Positions 1 to 9,372 of a DNA stretch of 52,367 nucleotides are shown piece after piece (the stretch's first letter is position 1; the number at the start of each line of letters is the position of its first letter). This stretch comes from Desulfosarcina cetonica JCM 12296. Its GTDB lineage: Bacteria; Desulfobacterota; Desulfobacteria; Desulfobacterales; Desulfosarcinaceae. The notes beneath the pieces are model-generated. The model was not told the origin of the DNA. It saw only the letters and a list, made by a program, of their open reading frames with translations, and made no database searches. The stretch is from NCBI RefSeq assembly GCF_001311845.1, contig NZ_BBCC01000025.1, forward strand, positions 1 to 52,367, read 5' to 3'. Both the position numbers and the translations under genes were made by a program.

Positions 1-1535
1 ATCTTTGCGGCCATTGTGACCATGCTTGCCACATATTCTCCCACAGGAATAGGTCCAATTATTTTACCATCGTCTCCATGGTTAAAGAAAGTAACGACTT
101 CCTCATCCTTTTTACCAATACGATAAAGCAGGAGTGCTGGTTTGGGTCTCACCCTCTTGCAATCATAGTCGTATGCAAAATGAATCTTAAGGTATCCCCC
201 GGCTTGTTGACGGGATATACTATCTTGCTCATAAGATGTATTAAGAATTGCATTAAATTGATCTGCCACTTTCTCGCTGAAAAGCAAGCTTGCATGGTCC
301 TCATTAAAAGCATAGCTCATGCCAGCTTCGGCTTGTGGCCTGTCGTCCAGAAGACTGGATAGGGTAATCGTACCGTCATTGTTCGATCGTAAAGGATTGC
401 GACTTCCTTTGTAACCGTAAAACAAATAAAACTTCACGGATTCGGGTAATTTTTTCCTGTATAATGATTTGATAAAATCACCATCCGGTTGCATATCGTA
501 CCAGCTGGGAATGACTACCGGAGATTGCTTGACGCCGTATTCGGCCATCCGATCGCCGCCCCATGGTGTTGCCATTGAAAAAAAAAGTGTTACGTAAGGA
601 AATTGTGGAAAATAATTTACGATAAAAGATCTTGCGACCAAACCGCCCATGCTGTGGGCAGCAAAAATAATTTCATTAAATTGGTATTTCGCCTGGAGGT
701 TGGATAGTTTCCAGAGCAGCAGGTATGCCATGCTGTCTATGCGCAGTCCGGTTGGATAGTAAAAGAACCAAGGCTGAAAACGGGACCTATCGATGTGATT
801 AACAAGATACTGCCATCCTTTGGGCGTTCCGGTGGCGCCGTGTATAAAAAGAATCGGAATTTTATCAGGATCATATTCCTCGAGAAAATAGATAGTTCCG
901 CCAAATTGAGAGAAAAACGAGCCCGGCTCCCAAAAGCCTTTTTTCCCATTCTCCTCAGCAAAGCGCTCATCATCTAAATCCGTTATAATTCCCGCTTGCC
1001 GGCTATAGAGATGTGGAGGCTTTACCGATGAGATTATTTTCCCATGGGGTATCTCTATATTTTGATACTTTTCTGGAATGATGATATCAATATCGAAAAC
1101 AACGCCAACGGCAGGAGCTCGGACTAAAGTTGGGTCGCCATATTGACCGGCAGGTTCACCATCATCATAAATAAGGTTGCTGTTTTTATCCCGATACGCA
1201 AAGATGTAATAATTACCTTGATGAACGCCGAGCTCATACTCTCCGGAATCGTGCAAAACCGTATAGTTTACGGCTTTCATTCCATCTTCCACTGAGCAAG
1301 CAGCGACAATAATCGGCCCGTTTCCCAAGCATTTTGCATCAATATGCCCGACGATAGCTGTGTATTCCTGAAATTTATTCGTGTCTTTTTTCAATTTAAT
1401 AAGCGAGCAGCCCGTTGCGGTAAAACATATTATAAAAAGACTCATGCTCACTATTTGAAAAGTAGCCAGTATACCCGCCTTCAAGTTATTTATCGTAAAT
1501 TTTAATGTTTCACGGCAAGACTCAAATTTTTCCAT
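1..1535 (-). CDS. alpha/beta-hydrolase lipoprotein, cut by the left window edge
   Basis: The minus-strand frame stays open from an ATG at 1535 to the window edge (about 511 codons, 3' end missing). A hydrophobic stretch ends in the lipobox-like FTATGC, so the protein is probably an outer-envelope lipoprotein; a second ATG at 1445 gives a more typical short signal peptide and may be the true start. The middle region has a lipase-like oxyanion segment (FIHGATGTPKGW) and a nucleophile elbow AHSMGG (GxSxG type). Later NDGT and DHASLL could supply the acidic and histidine residues of the triad. This suggests a PGAP1/lipase-like serine esterase, with substrate unknown. The N-terminal part before the hydrolase domain resembles a beta-sandwich module but is not recognised. 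Confidence 0.72.
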   Translation of the reverse strand, partial: MEKFESCRETLKFTINNLKAGILATFQIVSMSLFIICFTATGCSLIKLKKDTNKFQEYTAIVGHIDAKCLGNGPIIVAACSVEDGMKAVNYTVLHDSGEYELGVHQGNYYIFAYRDKNSNLIYDDGEPAGQYGDPTLVRAPAVGVVFDIDIIIPEKYQNIEIPHGKIISSVKPPHLYSRQAGIITDLDDERFAEENGKKGFWEPGSFFSQFGGTIYFLEEYDPDKIPILFIHGATGTPKGWQYLVNHIDRSRFQPWFFYYPTGLRIDSMAYLLLWKLSNLQAKYQFNEIIFAAHSMGGLVARSFIVNYFPQFPYVTLFFSMATPWGGDRMAEYGVKQSPVVIPSWYDMQPDGDFIKSLYRKKLPESVKFYLFYGYKGSRNPLRSNNDGTITLSSLLDDRPQAEAGMSYAFNEDHASLLFSEKVADQFNAILNTSYEQDSISRQQAGGYLKIHFAYDYDCKRVRPKPALLLYRIGKKDEEVVTFFNHGDDGKIIGPIPVGEYVASMVTMAAK

Positions 1536-1581
1536 AACGACACGGCCTTGGTTGTCTGCTGCAATGCATGGTAAAAAAGTT

Positions 1582-2213
1582 CTAAGACTTTCCATTTGTT
1601 GACTCATGTACAGATACATTACGAAATATGGGGATAAGAAACGGCACCGCTTTCTTATATTCTAAATACGGGCGACCAAATCTTAATTCCAGCTCCCGTT
1701 CTTCAAAGAATTTTAAATAAAAGATATGGGCTGGAATAACTTCAAGTGCCAGCCATAGAGTAAAAAATGTCGAACCTGCTAAGAGGCCAAGTGCCAAACA
1801 TCCCGCATAAAAGCAAAAGACATTGGATTTCTTGACAACTTATATACATATCCATCAACTACATTCTTTGTCAGAAAAAAAGCGGCTTGACCGTGACCTT
1901 TCTCCATTAAGGCCAAATTTGAAACCGCCACAAAAAATATCCCAATAGGGATAAATATCACGCCAAGTGCTATTCCTATTGCCCTATATGGCAGGGATTG
2001 AATCCCTAAAAGCTCATCATATTTAGTAAGGCCCGGGTAGAATATCCCAATCAATACTGGAAGAAATAAAGCAACAACAACAATAAAGTGGAGAGTCATC
2101 GTTGTTGTTTCACATACTTTTTCCGTTGGATATTTCCTTAGAAAGATGCCAAGAACAACTGTACTTAGAAAAAATAGCGCGCATCCGATTATTTGTATGT
2201 ATATCATTCGCAT
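1582..2213 (-). pseudogene. ICMT-like membrane methyltransferase, frameshifted
   Basis: Two overlapping frames together make one isoprenylcysteine carboxyl methyltransferase-like protein. The first frame (from 2213) has several membrane helices and reaches the family motif SRNPMSF. The second carries the following helix and the C-terminal EERELELRFGRPYLEYKKAVPF, the family's usual EE...FG..Y..Y...VP signature. The frames meet near 1800, where one added T in the run GCTTTTATG would give FYAGCLALGLLAG and join them. Such proteins methylate small-molecule or protein thiols/carboxyls at the membrane; no substrate can be named. The break may be a sequence error or a real inactivation. Confidence 0.65.
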
Positions 2214-2340
2214 TTTAACAGTAAAATAAGTATTTGCATCTAAATCGGGATATTGACTATCTTTTGATATTCGGATTGTAATTGGTACCGACAGGCTCTT
2301 TATCCTCCCAAGGAAGCCGTGGTTCGATTATTTGATGAAT

Positions 2341-3036
2341 TTACCAAATACCAGGGATAAGCCGATATTTTATTTTTCGAGAATACTCCGAATATCCGTC
2401 CAACTCGTTCTGTAGCATCCTGTCCTCAAGAAATGTACGAATAATCGTAATGATAACAGCAAGAATTGCTGGGATCAATGAATACAACGATCCGATGATA
2501 AATGAATCCGCTAAACACGCAAAAATCATGGCCACATAACCGGGATGGCGAACAAGACCATAGGGACCGTTCATTACGACCCTGTGAGCACGATCATTTT
2601 GAATTCTTGAGCTCCCCTCAAAATGCTCATTTGTCAACATGGCCCAATAAAAAAGGAGAAAGAACCCCAAATAGAGAACAATACCCACAATCGCATAGTT
2701 GATGTTCAATTGAGACCACTGATATCTACCGACATCAAGCCCTGCCAATATTGGGATGGCCAACAAAACCAATAAAAAGTAGATTGCCAAAATTAGCTTG
2801 TCCCATCTTTTAGTACCCTGCCGGATAAATGCTCTCTGGTTTGCCAACCCGGGTGCGAACTTCCACATCAATATAGCACCGACGATCGCCCCCAGAAAAT
2901 GAATTCCAAAAGCAAGCCATGCTCTCAAGATATTCAGTTGGCCAGCCGCGAGAAAAAAGGCAACCGCCATCAGTATCGTCCAGCGTAAAGGTGCAAGCAG
3001 ATACCTGACACCTTCTTTGTTCAATCGCGGCTCCAT
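2341..3036 (-). CDS. isoprenylcysteine carboxyl methyltransferase family membrane protein
   Basis: Intact 231-residue polytopic membrane protein. Hydrophobic segments lie around residues 15-60, 80-100, 110-135 and 165-195. The C-terminal half has the ICMT/PEMT-type pattern: NGPYGLVRHPGYVAMI followed by EDRMLQNELDGYSEYSRKIKYRLIPGIW, where the RHPGY and E...L...Y..Y...V/LIP residues form the SAM pocket in this family. It lies 127 bp upstream (in transcript direction) of a second, frameshifted member of the same superfamily, so the two may form one transcription unit. Bacterial members are poorly characterised; the substrate is unknown. Confidence 0.72.
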   Translation of the reverse strand: MEPRLNKEGVRYLLAPLRWTILMAVAFFLAAGQLNILRAWLAFGIHFLGAIVGAILMWKFAPGLANQRAFIRQGTKRWDKLILAIYFLLVLLAIPILAGLDVGRYQWSQLNINYAIVGIVLYLGFFLLFYWAMLTNEHFEGSSRIQNDRAHRVVMNGPYGLVRHPGYVAMIFACLADSFIIGSLYSLIPAILAVIITIIRTFLEDRMLQNELDGYSEYSRKIKYRLIPGIW

Positions 3037-3085
3037 TGGCTTCCTCCCGTCACCTTCTAAATAGAATCTGTGTTCAGACCAAAGC

Positions 3086-3126
3086 TGATGAACCCGTAAA
3101 AAGTCGCATTTCCGACGGATTCGTAA
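3086..3126 (+). repeat. dispersed intergenic repeat, copy 1
   Basis: A 41-base segment beginning TGATGAACCCGTAAAAAGTC recurs at 10819-10859 with one mismatch. Here it stands alone. The copy near 10.8 kb is part of a larger palindrome. Confidence 0.8.
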
Positions 3127-3263
3127 AAAGAAGGCCGACGACTATCACCCATTCGGGGTGGAACTATTAAACAGAAGAGATTGGCAGATGGAAGAGGATT
3201 CCACATTCTTATGACAGAACCAAATGCAGGAGGCAAGCAATTTATTATAATTTTTTCAATGAG

Positions 3264-3479
3264 TTAAAACATTGACGAATAAGGGGATTCATTGGTATTA
3301 TTTTTAAAAGAAGGGATTAGTTTGGTCCGACCAGGGCAATCAGTTAATACGCGCCAAAGCAATTCCGGCGTCGCAAAGCTGATGCGTGCGGAACCTTCGG
3401 GTTTTCCTGTCTCCCAAGCCCTTGTAAAATCCGCCATCGCATCGCCAGGCGTCCGTACATCAAGGGTTACGATTTTCAT
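3264..3479 (-). pseudogene. HVO_A0114/MarR-like antitoxin fragment, truncated
   Basis: Starts at ATG 3479, preceded by a good ribosome binding site (GAGAGGTGG). The start lies within the 3' end of the DUF6516 gene, a 20-base overlap typical of coupled toxin-antitoxin genes. The first ~45 residues (MKIVTLDVRTPG..., then ARISFATPELLWRVLT) match the N-terminus of the wHTH regulator that usually accompanies DUF6516. In the family the next residues begin the DNA-binding helix-turn-helix (K-R-W-E-L-hydrophobic). Here they are replaced by an unrelated tail and an early stop. The DNA-binding part is therefore missing, so this is probably a broken antitoxin. Confidence 0.5.
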
Positions 3480-3756
3480 GGTTCCACCTCTCGATATCAT
3501 GCTGGAAATCAGCGACCAACTGTTCCGGTATCGTGAACTCATCGGCGCGTTCCTTTCCACCCAAATGGCGATGATCGCCCTTACCGGTCTCACTATCGTA
3601 GCGCAAAACACATTCGCCACGCACAACATACGCGAGCCTGTATTTAAACCCGTGTAAAGACCCCATCAGCGGCTTTGGGAAACACCACAAAACCAGTTCT
3701 GCAAATGCCGATTGGGAATATATAATACGTGTGTGAATGAGTTTTACGGCTTTCAT
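3460..3756 (-). CDS. DUF6516 family toxin-like protein
   Basis: 98 residues. The family features are visible: an N-terminal helix-strand (MKAVKLIHTRIIY), then HGFKYRLAYVV, and the hallmark YDSETGKGDHRHLGGKE followed by LVADFQHDIERW. DUF6516 proteins are small putative toxins encoded next to a MarR/wHTH-like partner; biochemical activity is not established to my knowledge. The conserved GKGDHRH cluster suggests a nucleic-acid or nucleotide active site (inference). The downstream partner gene overlaps it and is truncated. Confidence 0.6.
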   Translation of the reverse strand: MKAVKLIHTRIIYSQSAFAELVLWCFPKPLMGSLHGFKYRLAYVVRGECVLRYDSETGKGDHRHLGGKERADEFTIPEQLVADFQHDIERWNHENRNP

Positions 3757-3766
3757 GTTGGAAACA

Positions 3767-3975
3767 CCTAAATTGAGCGATTGTCCGAGCTTGCCGCATA
3801 TACAAGGAAGATGGCTTTCCGCTATAGTCTCCTATGCGGGGAGTCATCTGACGCCGTAGATGGGGTGAGATCGGCAATCCCGGAGGGTTTCCCATTTTGG
3901 CGTTTTAAAGTGGCGTAAGGCACTCACACTACTTTGGATTACAACATGTCCAAAATGGGAAACGCTCAATTTAGG
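3767..3975. repeat. nested inverted repeats, possible MITE or IS-end remnant
   Basis: Two perfect 13-bp inverted repeats share one right arm region. CCTAAATTGAGCG at 3767-3779 pairs with CGCTCAATTTAGG at 3963-3975. TTTCCCATTTTGG at 3888-3900 pairs with CCAAAATGGGAAA at 3950-3962. No transposase is visible between them. The arrangement looks like a remnant of an element's ends. Confidence 0.55.
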
Positions 3976-4388
3976 GAACAATACCAACACCGTTGACTGT
4001 TATCAATCAGTCCAACACTTCGACCGGAATTCAGTCTTGTTGTGTCGATTCCTTTCTGCACGGGCAATGTTTGACGGGCCTTGCCCGTCTATTGTTTCTA
4101 TTCATACGTTTATATGGTGATATAGTGACATTTTATTTAGATATTTAAGGACGTCCCGGAGTTCCCGGAGTTCCCCCCAAAAAGCAGGATATAGGCAAGA
4201 GACACCTGCCAAAAGTCAACCTTATAATGTTCTTTTTGTCCTCAAAAAACTCAATATAGCTAAATTTTCAGGGGGTATTTTAAAGTCAATTAAAACAATT
4301 CTAAATAGTTGGTTTTGCCCGATGCCACGCCGAATACGGCAACGCATAGAATGAATCTCGTTACCACATTCGACTATTATATAAATAA
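3976..4388. other. gene-free stretch
   Basis: I see no supported gene or RNA. The sequence becomes AT-rich towards 4.2 kb, marking the left side of the AT-rich lipoprotein island. Confidence 0.5.
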
Positions 4389-5028
4389 TTATTTTTTTCC
4401 AATATTCTTAGCAATATCAATTATTATATCCACATTTGATCTTGCAATTGATTTTAGATCAATCCAGTAGTTTATCATTGTAACATCTTCCTTTTTGACT
4501 TTTTCTCTGCGTATCTGCGATTCTAAGTATTCAATTGCTTCAATTGAATCCTCATAATTCTTATTTTTAAATCCTATTATAGCTGCAAAATCATTAGCAT
4601 TGGGAGGTTGATTAGGATTCTGCGTTAAGTAAACCAAATAGGGTCCACTGCTATAATCTAAATTATAGCCATACCACCTGTATAATCTATCTGCATAAGT
4701 TTTTCCCATTTCAACATTTAGTCCATCGGTTTTAGGATTTTTTACCCAAACAACCAGATTGTTATTACCAATACTTTTCCCAAAACGCTTCAAACTTTTT
4801 TTTAAAGTTATTACTATCTTTTAGAGTCAAATTTTCCGTATAATAATATGAAGTTGCAAAAAACAGTGTATATGAATCATAGTTGTCTGGGATTTGATAA
4901 TTACCTATATCTTCTTCAATATAAAGAGGGGCTACTTGTTGTTTCTTCATTGTGCAGTTTATAAGGGTAAGAAATATGATCGTCAAGATGATAATATTAA
5001 CTTTTGAGGACTCTTTTTTGTTTTTCAA
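4389..5028 (-). pseudogene. AT-rich hypothetical lipoprotein, two frames joined at a poly-A run
   Basis: Two minus-strand frames (5028-4765 and 4793-4389) appear to be one gene of about 215 codons. The N-terminus is a lipoprotein signal (a hydrophobic segment ending FLTLINC). The frames meet at an A8 run on the coding strand (4796-4803). Losing one A lets TTT AAA AAA AGT TTG run into the second frame, giving FKKSLKRFGKS. This could be a sequencing miscall, a contingency-type slippage site, or a real mutation. The mature protein is unlike anything I recognise and has no catalytic motif. It lies just downstream of a lipoprotein metallopeptidase gene, with the same orientation and AT-rich base composition. 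Confidence 0.5.
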
Positions 5029-5045
5029 AACTGCAATCTCCTATG

Positions 5046-6234
5046 TTATTTGATGAATGAAAATATTGGAACTTGCAAATACTTATATGGCAGAACAACA
5101 CCCGTAACTATTTTTGATGGATTCACATATCCATTTTGAGTTTTTATATGAGTTTTTAGACTATTTTTATTATCCAACCTAATATTATTTCCATTACTAT
5201 AGATTACAAATTTTGCATTAAATGGAACTATTCCAAATCTTGGGAGTGCACATCCCCAGTATCCTAAGAAGATTTTGAGATCTGGATAGCGATTTATACT
5301 ATACAAATTGTAATTATATTCTTGACCGTGAATTGAATAATTTGAAAATTGGACAGCTAAGAATTCTTGCGATTCAATTTCTGACATTCTCTTTATATTT
5401 CTTAAGCATTTGACTCTGTGAATTAATGAATCGTTATAGTAAATATTATGATTAACATCGTTGATGTTTTTTAACTGATACTCATTCAATCCTTCTAATA
5501 ATTGGCAAAATTCTTCAATATCTATATTCATATAATCTAATAGAATTGCGGCACCGAAATCAGCAAGAAATTCGATAAATGTCCCAAGATTAACAAGTTC
5601 ATTTAAGTTGCAAGTACTATAAATTGTGTAGATATATGATATCTGGAAGATATTGAGTGAGTTTAGTCAAATCATATAAATATTTATCCTTTATGAATTG
5701 ATTATATGCATCTGCCACTTTCCATTGGTAACATATATGGCCATGTAAAATATGTATTAATTCATGTGAGATTAAAGCAATTCTTTGCTTATCATTTTTT
5801 GCAGAATATGGTCTATCACTATCCCACAAGGCTCTTGAAAAATGAATTTCACCATTTGGATAAGAGGCAGCTAAAGGCATCTGAGTTGAAAAAATTTTTA
5901 TTTTTAGGTTTGGTATATAGTATAGTCCATAGTCCCTATACGATGAAAACACACTTGAAGATCTAATAAGTTTAAAGTAAGCGCTACTAACTTTTCTGAG
6001 TAATCTGTCTGCTTTTACTTGTATTTCATTATCAGGCAAAATCTCGGTATCACCTATTTTCGCGATAACTTTATTGCAATAAACGTCTGCAGTTTCTTTG
6101 TTTGTAAAACATGGAAATGAAATATAAGCATTTGATATTGGATCGTATCCCGAAGATTCCCAGAACTGGATAATAGAACAACCTTCAATGTTGCAAAGAA
6201 AGAGAAGGATGACAAAAAAATGTTTTGTTTTCAT
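5046..6234 (-). pseudogene. M48-like zinc metallopeptidase lipoprotein, frameshifted
   Basis: Start chosen at ATG 6234, which gives a lipoprotein signal (MKTKHFFVILLFLCNIEGC); an upstream ATG at 6264 adds ten residues. The first frame (to 5617) contains RIALISHELIHILHGH, an HExxH zinc-binding and catalytic motif. The next frame, open from before 5617 to 5046, carries TFIEFLADFGAAILLDYMNI, which fits the family's ExxAD third zinc ligand. Together they give a complete gluzincin core, so the two pieces are one gene with a net +1 or -2 shift near 5617-5640, in the ATATAT stretch. Likely an envelope-facing protease with unknown target. It is low in GC, and an uncharacterised lipoprotein gene follows 17 bp downstream. 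Confidence 0.6.
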
Positions 6235-6925
6235 ATTTAATTTTACATTTTCGGGACAAGCCAAGCAAGTGGCTCACAGGAAGTAACTTATAAAAAGGGA
6301 TCAAGTCTGCCCTTGACACAGCCGCATGTTTTCTACGAATTTTTATCTATGGTAAGCCCACCTCACACATCGTTTTCAAGCACTTGACACCATCAAATGA
6401 ATATCATTTACAGCGCGGAGAAACCAGTGTCTCAAACAAAGGCTATCGTAGCCGAGTAAACCAACTTTCTTATTCACACTTGGAAATAAAAAGCCGGATC
6501 ACAAACACATCGGAATACAGCCCGATGCTGTATCCAACGCGCCTACGTCCGGCGATTAAGAAACGATTTTGTTTTCAGTTCTGAAGCATCTTTCACAACG
6601 TGGCTCAGTCCAGTTGTATTTTCAACAAAGCAAACTGTTTCTACGATGTGCTTGAATAGGAACGCTTTTGGTGGAACTGAAGGTCCACCCTCCTTTGCTC
6701 TTAAGCAAATCTACTTTTTTTATTGGCAAAGTGGCAATTTGGCTATGCAAATATCATACAATAAGCGATATATATAGATATCTGTTTAAATTTAAGAGGT
6801 TATGTTTTTTGCAGAGTCGCTGGTGTAACGATTCGTGTCGAATATTCTAATTAAGGAAGCGTATAGCTGTGAAGATAGGTTACACCCATGGAGAGAATTA
6901 GGGGCATTTTTCGGGTTTTTGGTCT
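6235..6925. other. gene-free stretch
   Basis: About 690 bp between the AT-rich lipoprotein genes and the YoeB locus. Short open frames are present, but none has a convincing start, ribosome site or family signature. No RNA gene is recognisable. Confidence 0.5.
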
Positions 6926-7195
6926 TTAATAGTGGTAACGGCAGGCTAAAATACGGATGTTGTTTTCATTGACCTGGTAAACCAAACGGTGTTCCTGGTC
7001 GATGCGGCGGGACCAGCAACCGGAAAGCTCATGCTTTAGCGGTTCTGGTTTGCCGGTACCGGTGAACGGATCGCGCTGTACCTCCTTGATCAGCTTGATA
7101 ATGCGTAGGGCCTTTTTGCGATCCTTTTCCACCCACCAAGCCAGATCCTCGAACCCGGACGGATCAAACTCCAAGCTTTTTGCAGGCTTCGTCAA
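6926..7195 (-). CDS. yoeB: YoeB/Txe family mRNA-cleaving toxin
   Basis: 89 residues from a TTG start at 7195, or slightly downstream. The protein shows the RelE-superfamily YoeB pattern: FEDLAWWVEKDRKKALRIIKLI, IQR-like EVQRDPFTGTGKPEPLKHELSGCWSR split over the core, then RRIDQEHRLVY and a terminal CRYHY. The family uses a glutamate, an arginine and the C-terminal histidine to cut mRNA in the ribosomal A site. The gene overlaps the upstream antitoxin gene by 32 bases, the usual coupled arrangement. Expected to be neutralised by, and co-repressed with, the antitoxin. Confidence 0.88.
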   Translation of the reverse strand: MTKPAKSLEFDPSGFEDLAWWVEKDRKKALRIIKLIKEVQRDPFTGTGKPEPLKHELSGCWSRRIDQEHRLVYQVNENNIRILACRYHY

Positions 7196-7367
7196 AGGGG
7201 ATGCCTTTCTTGCGGTTTTTTGCCTCCAGCAATCGTTTCTTCATCGCCTCGTTTTTAAGAAGATAGGCCGTCTCTTTTTCTGACTCAATTTCCCGCCAAA
7301 GGTCGATGGGCACAATGACCCCAACCACCCGGTTGTTTTCATCGGAGATGTATTGAATTTGGCCCAT
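7164..7367 (-). CDS. yefM: YefM/Phd-type antitoxin
   Basis: Start chosen at ATG 7367 because AGGAGG lies at 7375-7380 on the coding strand at good spacing; the longer open frame to 7424 lacks such a site. The product is about 67 residues: MGQIQYISDENNRVVGVIVP at the N-terminus, then a charged helix (WREIESEKETAYLLKNEAMKK) and a basic tail. This matches the short N-terminal beta-alpha fold plus toxin-binding C-terminus of Phd/YefM proteins. It precedes and overlaps yoeB and probably autorepresses the pair. Confidence 0.75.
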   Translation of the reverse strand: MGQIQYISDENNRVVGVIVPIDLWREIESEKETAYLLKNEAMKKRLLEAKNRKKGIPFDEACKKLGV

Positions 7368-7587
7368 GATGGTACCTCCTTTACTGCAAGGGCGCCCCGT
7401 GGGGCTGTTTCTATCGTTCGGCATCGCACTTGATCAGCACACCCGCGATCAAATGCAGACTTCACCGGCAGGGCCTACTGTGGGCATATCCGAGTTTCTC
7501 TAATGGCCGCCAATTGCTTTGAGAATAGCATAAGCTTCACCTTTTACAAGCCTATCGTTTTTTAGCTTGCATTCACCCCCCAGAACC

Positions 7588-7634
7588 ATAAAAACAAAAA
7601 AGCCGTAACTGCAGAGGGTGTCTGCGATTACGGC
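7588..7634 (-). terminator. rho-independent terminator of the tRNA operon
   Basis: Read on the minus strand, a 15-bp near-perfect stem (7634-7620 with 7616-7602, GCCGTAATCGCAGA / TCTGCAGTTACGGC) is followed by TTTTTTGTTTTT. It lies 34 bp after the end of tRNA-Glu. Confidence 0.85.
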
Positions 7635-7667
7635 CAGTACATAGGGGTGTTACATGTATTAAAAAAG

Positions 7668-7745
7668 TGGCGTCCCCAAGGGGATTCGAACCCCTGTCGC
7701 CGGCGTGAAAGGCCGGTGTCCTGGGCCAGGCTAGACGATAGGGAC
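7668..7745 (-). tRNA. tRNA-Glu (anticodon TTC)
   Basis: Minus-strand cloverleaf starting GTCCCTATCGTCTAG. The anticodon stem CCGGC/GCCGG encloses the loop CTTTCAC, giving anticodon TTC. GTTCGAATC is the T-loop, and CCA is encoded at the 3' end. It sits in tandem behind tRNA-Lys(TTT), in one short operon. Confidence 0.95.
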
Positions 7746-7764
7746 GCAAACTTTAGCTCTTTTT

Positions 7765-7840
7765 TGGTGGGCCGTGTTGGACTCGAACCAACGACTCTCT
7801 GCTTAAAAGGCAGATACTCTACCGACTGAGTTAACGGCCC
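7765..7840 (-). tRNA. tRNA-Lys (anticodon TTT)
   Basis: 76-nt minus-strand cloverleaf starting GGGCCGTTAACTCAGTCGG. The anticodon loop CTTTTAA gives anticodon TTT, GGTTCGAGTCC is the T-arm, and CCA is encoded. First gene of the tRNA-Lys/tRNA-Glu operon, directly behind a consensus promoter. Confidence 0.95.
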
Positions 7841-7855
7841 GAAAGAGAAAAACCG

Positions 7856-7884
7856 TTTCTACACGCGGCAAGCCCTTTTGTCAA
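7856..7884 (-). promoter_or_regulatory. sigma-70 promoter of the tRNA-Lys/tRNA-Glu operon
   Basis: On the minus strand, TTGACA (7884-7879) and TAGAAA (7861-7856) are 17 bp apart. The predicted start is about 8-10 bases before tRNA-Lys. Confidence 0.8.
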
Positions 7885-7924
7885 CCTTAAAATCGGCGGT
7901 CTGGTAAAAAGATGGCAAGGCCCT

Positions 7925-9371
7925 CTATTTCCTCCAGAATTCCGGTACCACCAGAATGATCAGGGTATAGATTTCGAGCCGCCCCAGCAGCATGCACCAG
8001 GCAAGCAGCCATTTCCCCAGGGCCGGAATGCCGGCGAAATTTTCCACCGGTCCCACCAGACCGAAGCCCGGCCCGATGTTTCCGATGGTAGCGGCCACGC
8101 GCCCAGGGCGGTGACGAAATCCACCCCGATGCCGGCCAGGAGCACCGTGCTCAAGGCAAACAAGGCCATGTACAGGGCCAGGAAGCCCAGCACGCTGCGC
8201 ACCACATCCTCGGGTACGCCCTTGCCGCCGATCTTGATATGCGATACCGCCCTTGGATGGATCATGCGGAACAGTTCCTTGTAGCAGAACTTGAAACAAA
8301 GCATGATGCGCAGGCACTTCATGCCACCGCCGGTGGATCCCGCCGAGGCCCCCACGAACATGCACAAAAAGATGAGTAGCTGGGACATGGCCGGCCACAG
8401 CTCGTAATCCGCCGTGGCATAACCGGTGGTGGTGACGATCGAAACCACCTGAAAAGCGGCATAGCGCAGGGACTGGCCGGCATCGGCATACACGCTTTTG
8501 TAGATGTTGGCGCCGACGACAAGGGTCAGGATCAGGCACATGGCCAGGTAGAAGCGGCATTCCGAATCCTTCCAAAAGGCCAAGGGACGCCCCTTGAGCA
8601 CCTGGTAGTGCAGGGAGAAGTTGATGCCGGCCAACAGCATGAACAGGGTGATGACCCCATCGATGTAAACGCTGTCAAAATAGGCCACGGAGGCATTCTT
8701 GGTGGAAAAGCCGCCCGTGGGCATGGTGGTGAAGGCGTGGTTCAAGGCATCGAAGAGCGTCATGCCGCCAACCATCAACAGCGCCGCCTCGGCAACGGTG
8801 AGCAGCGCGTACACCTGCCAGAGAATCACGGCCGTGTCGCGGATGCGCGGTTTGAGCTTGTCCGGCACCGGGCTGGGCACCTCGGCCTTGTAGAGCTGCA
8901 TGCCGCCGACGCCAGAAAGGGCAGAATGGCGATGGAGAGCACGATGATGCCCATGCCCCCCAGCCATTGAATGAAGCTGCGCCAGAGCAACAGCCCCGGG
9001 CTCTGCCCCTCGATGTCGGTCAGGATCGAGGATCCGGTGGTGGTGAACCCGGAGACCGACTCGAAAAAGGCGTCCACGAAGGTAAAGCCCGGGTCGGAAA
9101 AGTAGAACGGCAGGGCGCCGAAGAAGCCGATCGCCGTCCAGCCCACGGCCACGATGGCCATGCCTTCGCGCTGGCTGATGGATTCGGTCTTTTCATGCCG
9201 GAAGACCAGGGTCAGCACGCTGCCGCCCACCAGCGTCAGCCCCATGGCCTTGACCAGCGGCATCAGGCTGCCGTCCATGGCGAAAAGGGCGTAAACCAGC
9301 GGAACCAGCATGGTGGCGCCGAAAAAAAGGTTCAGCACACCGACGGTATTGAGAATATAGCGCCAGCGCAT
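7925..9371 (-). pseudogene. trkH: TrkH potassium channel subunit, two frameshifts
   Basis: Three minus-strand frames together give a complete TrkH of about 480 residues. All four selectivity-filter loops are recognisable: [34 protein letters not shown] and ATIGNIGPGFG. The first shift is near 8912, where one G added to CTGGCGTC gives [11 protein letters not shown]. The second is near 8099, where one base added gives TALGAVAATIGNIG. TrkH is the membrane pore of the Trk K+ uptake system, gated by TrkA. The gene begins at ATG 9371, one base after the trkA stop codon. Both breaks are single-base losses in a GC-rich context, so sequence error is likely. Confidence 0.85.
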
Positions 9372-9372
9372 G

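Noticed and set aside
7647-7829. Plus-strand short open frame across the tRNA genes
   Set aside because: It is the complement of tRNA-Glu and tRNA-Lys, a frequent false ORF.
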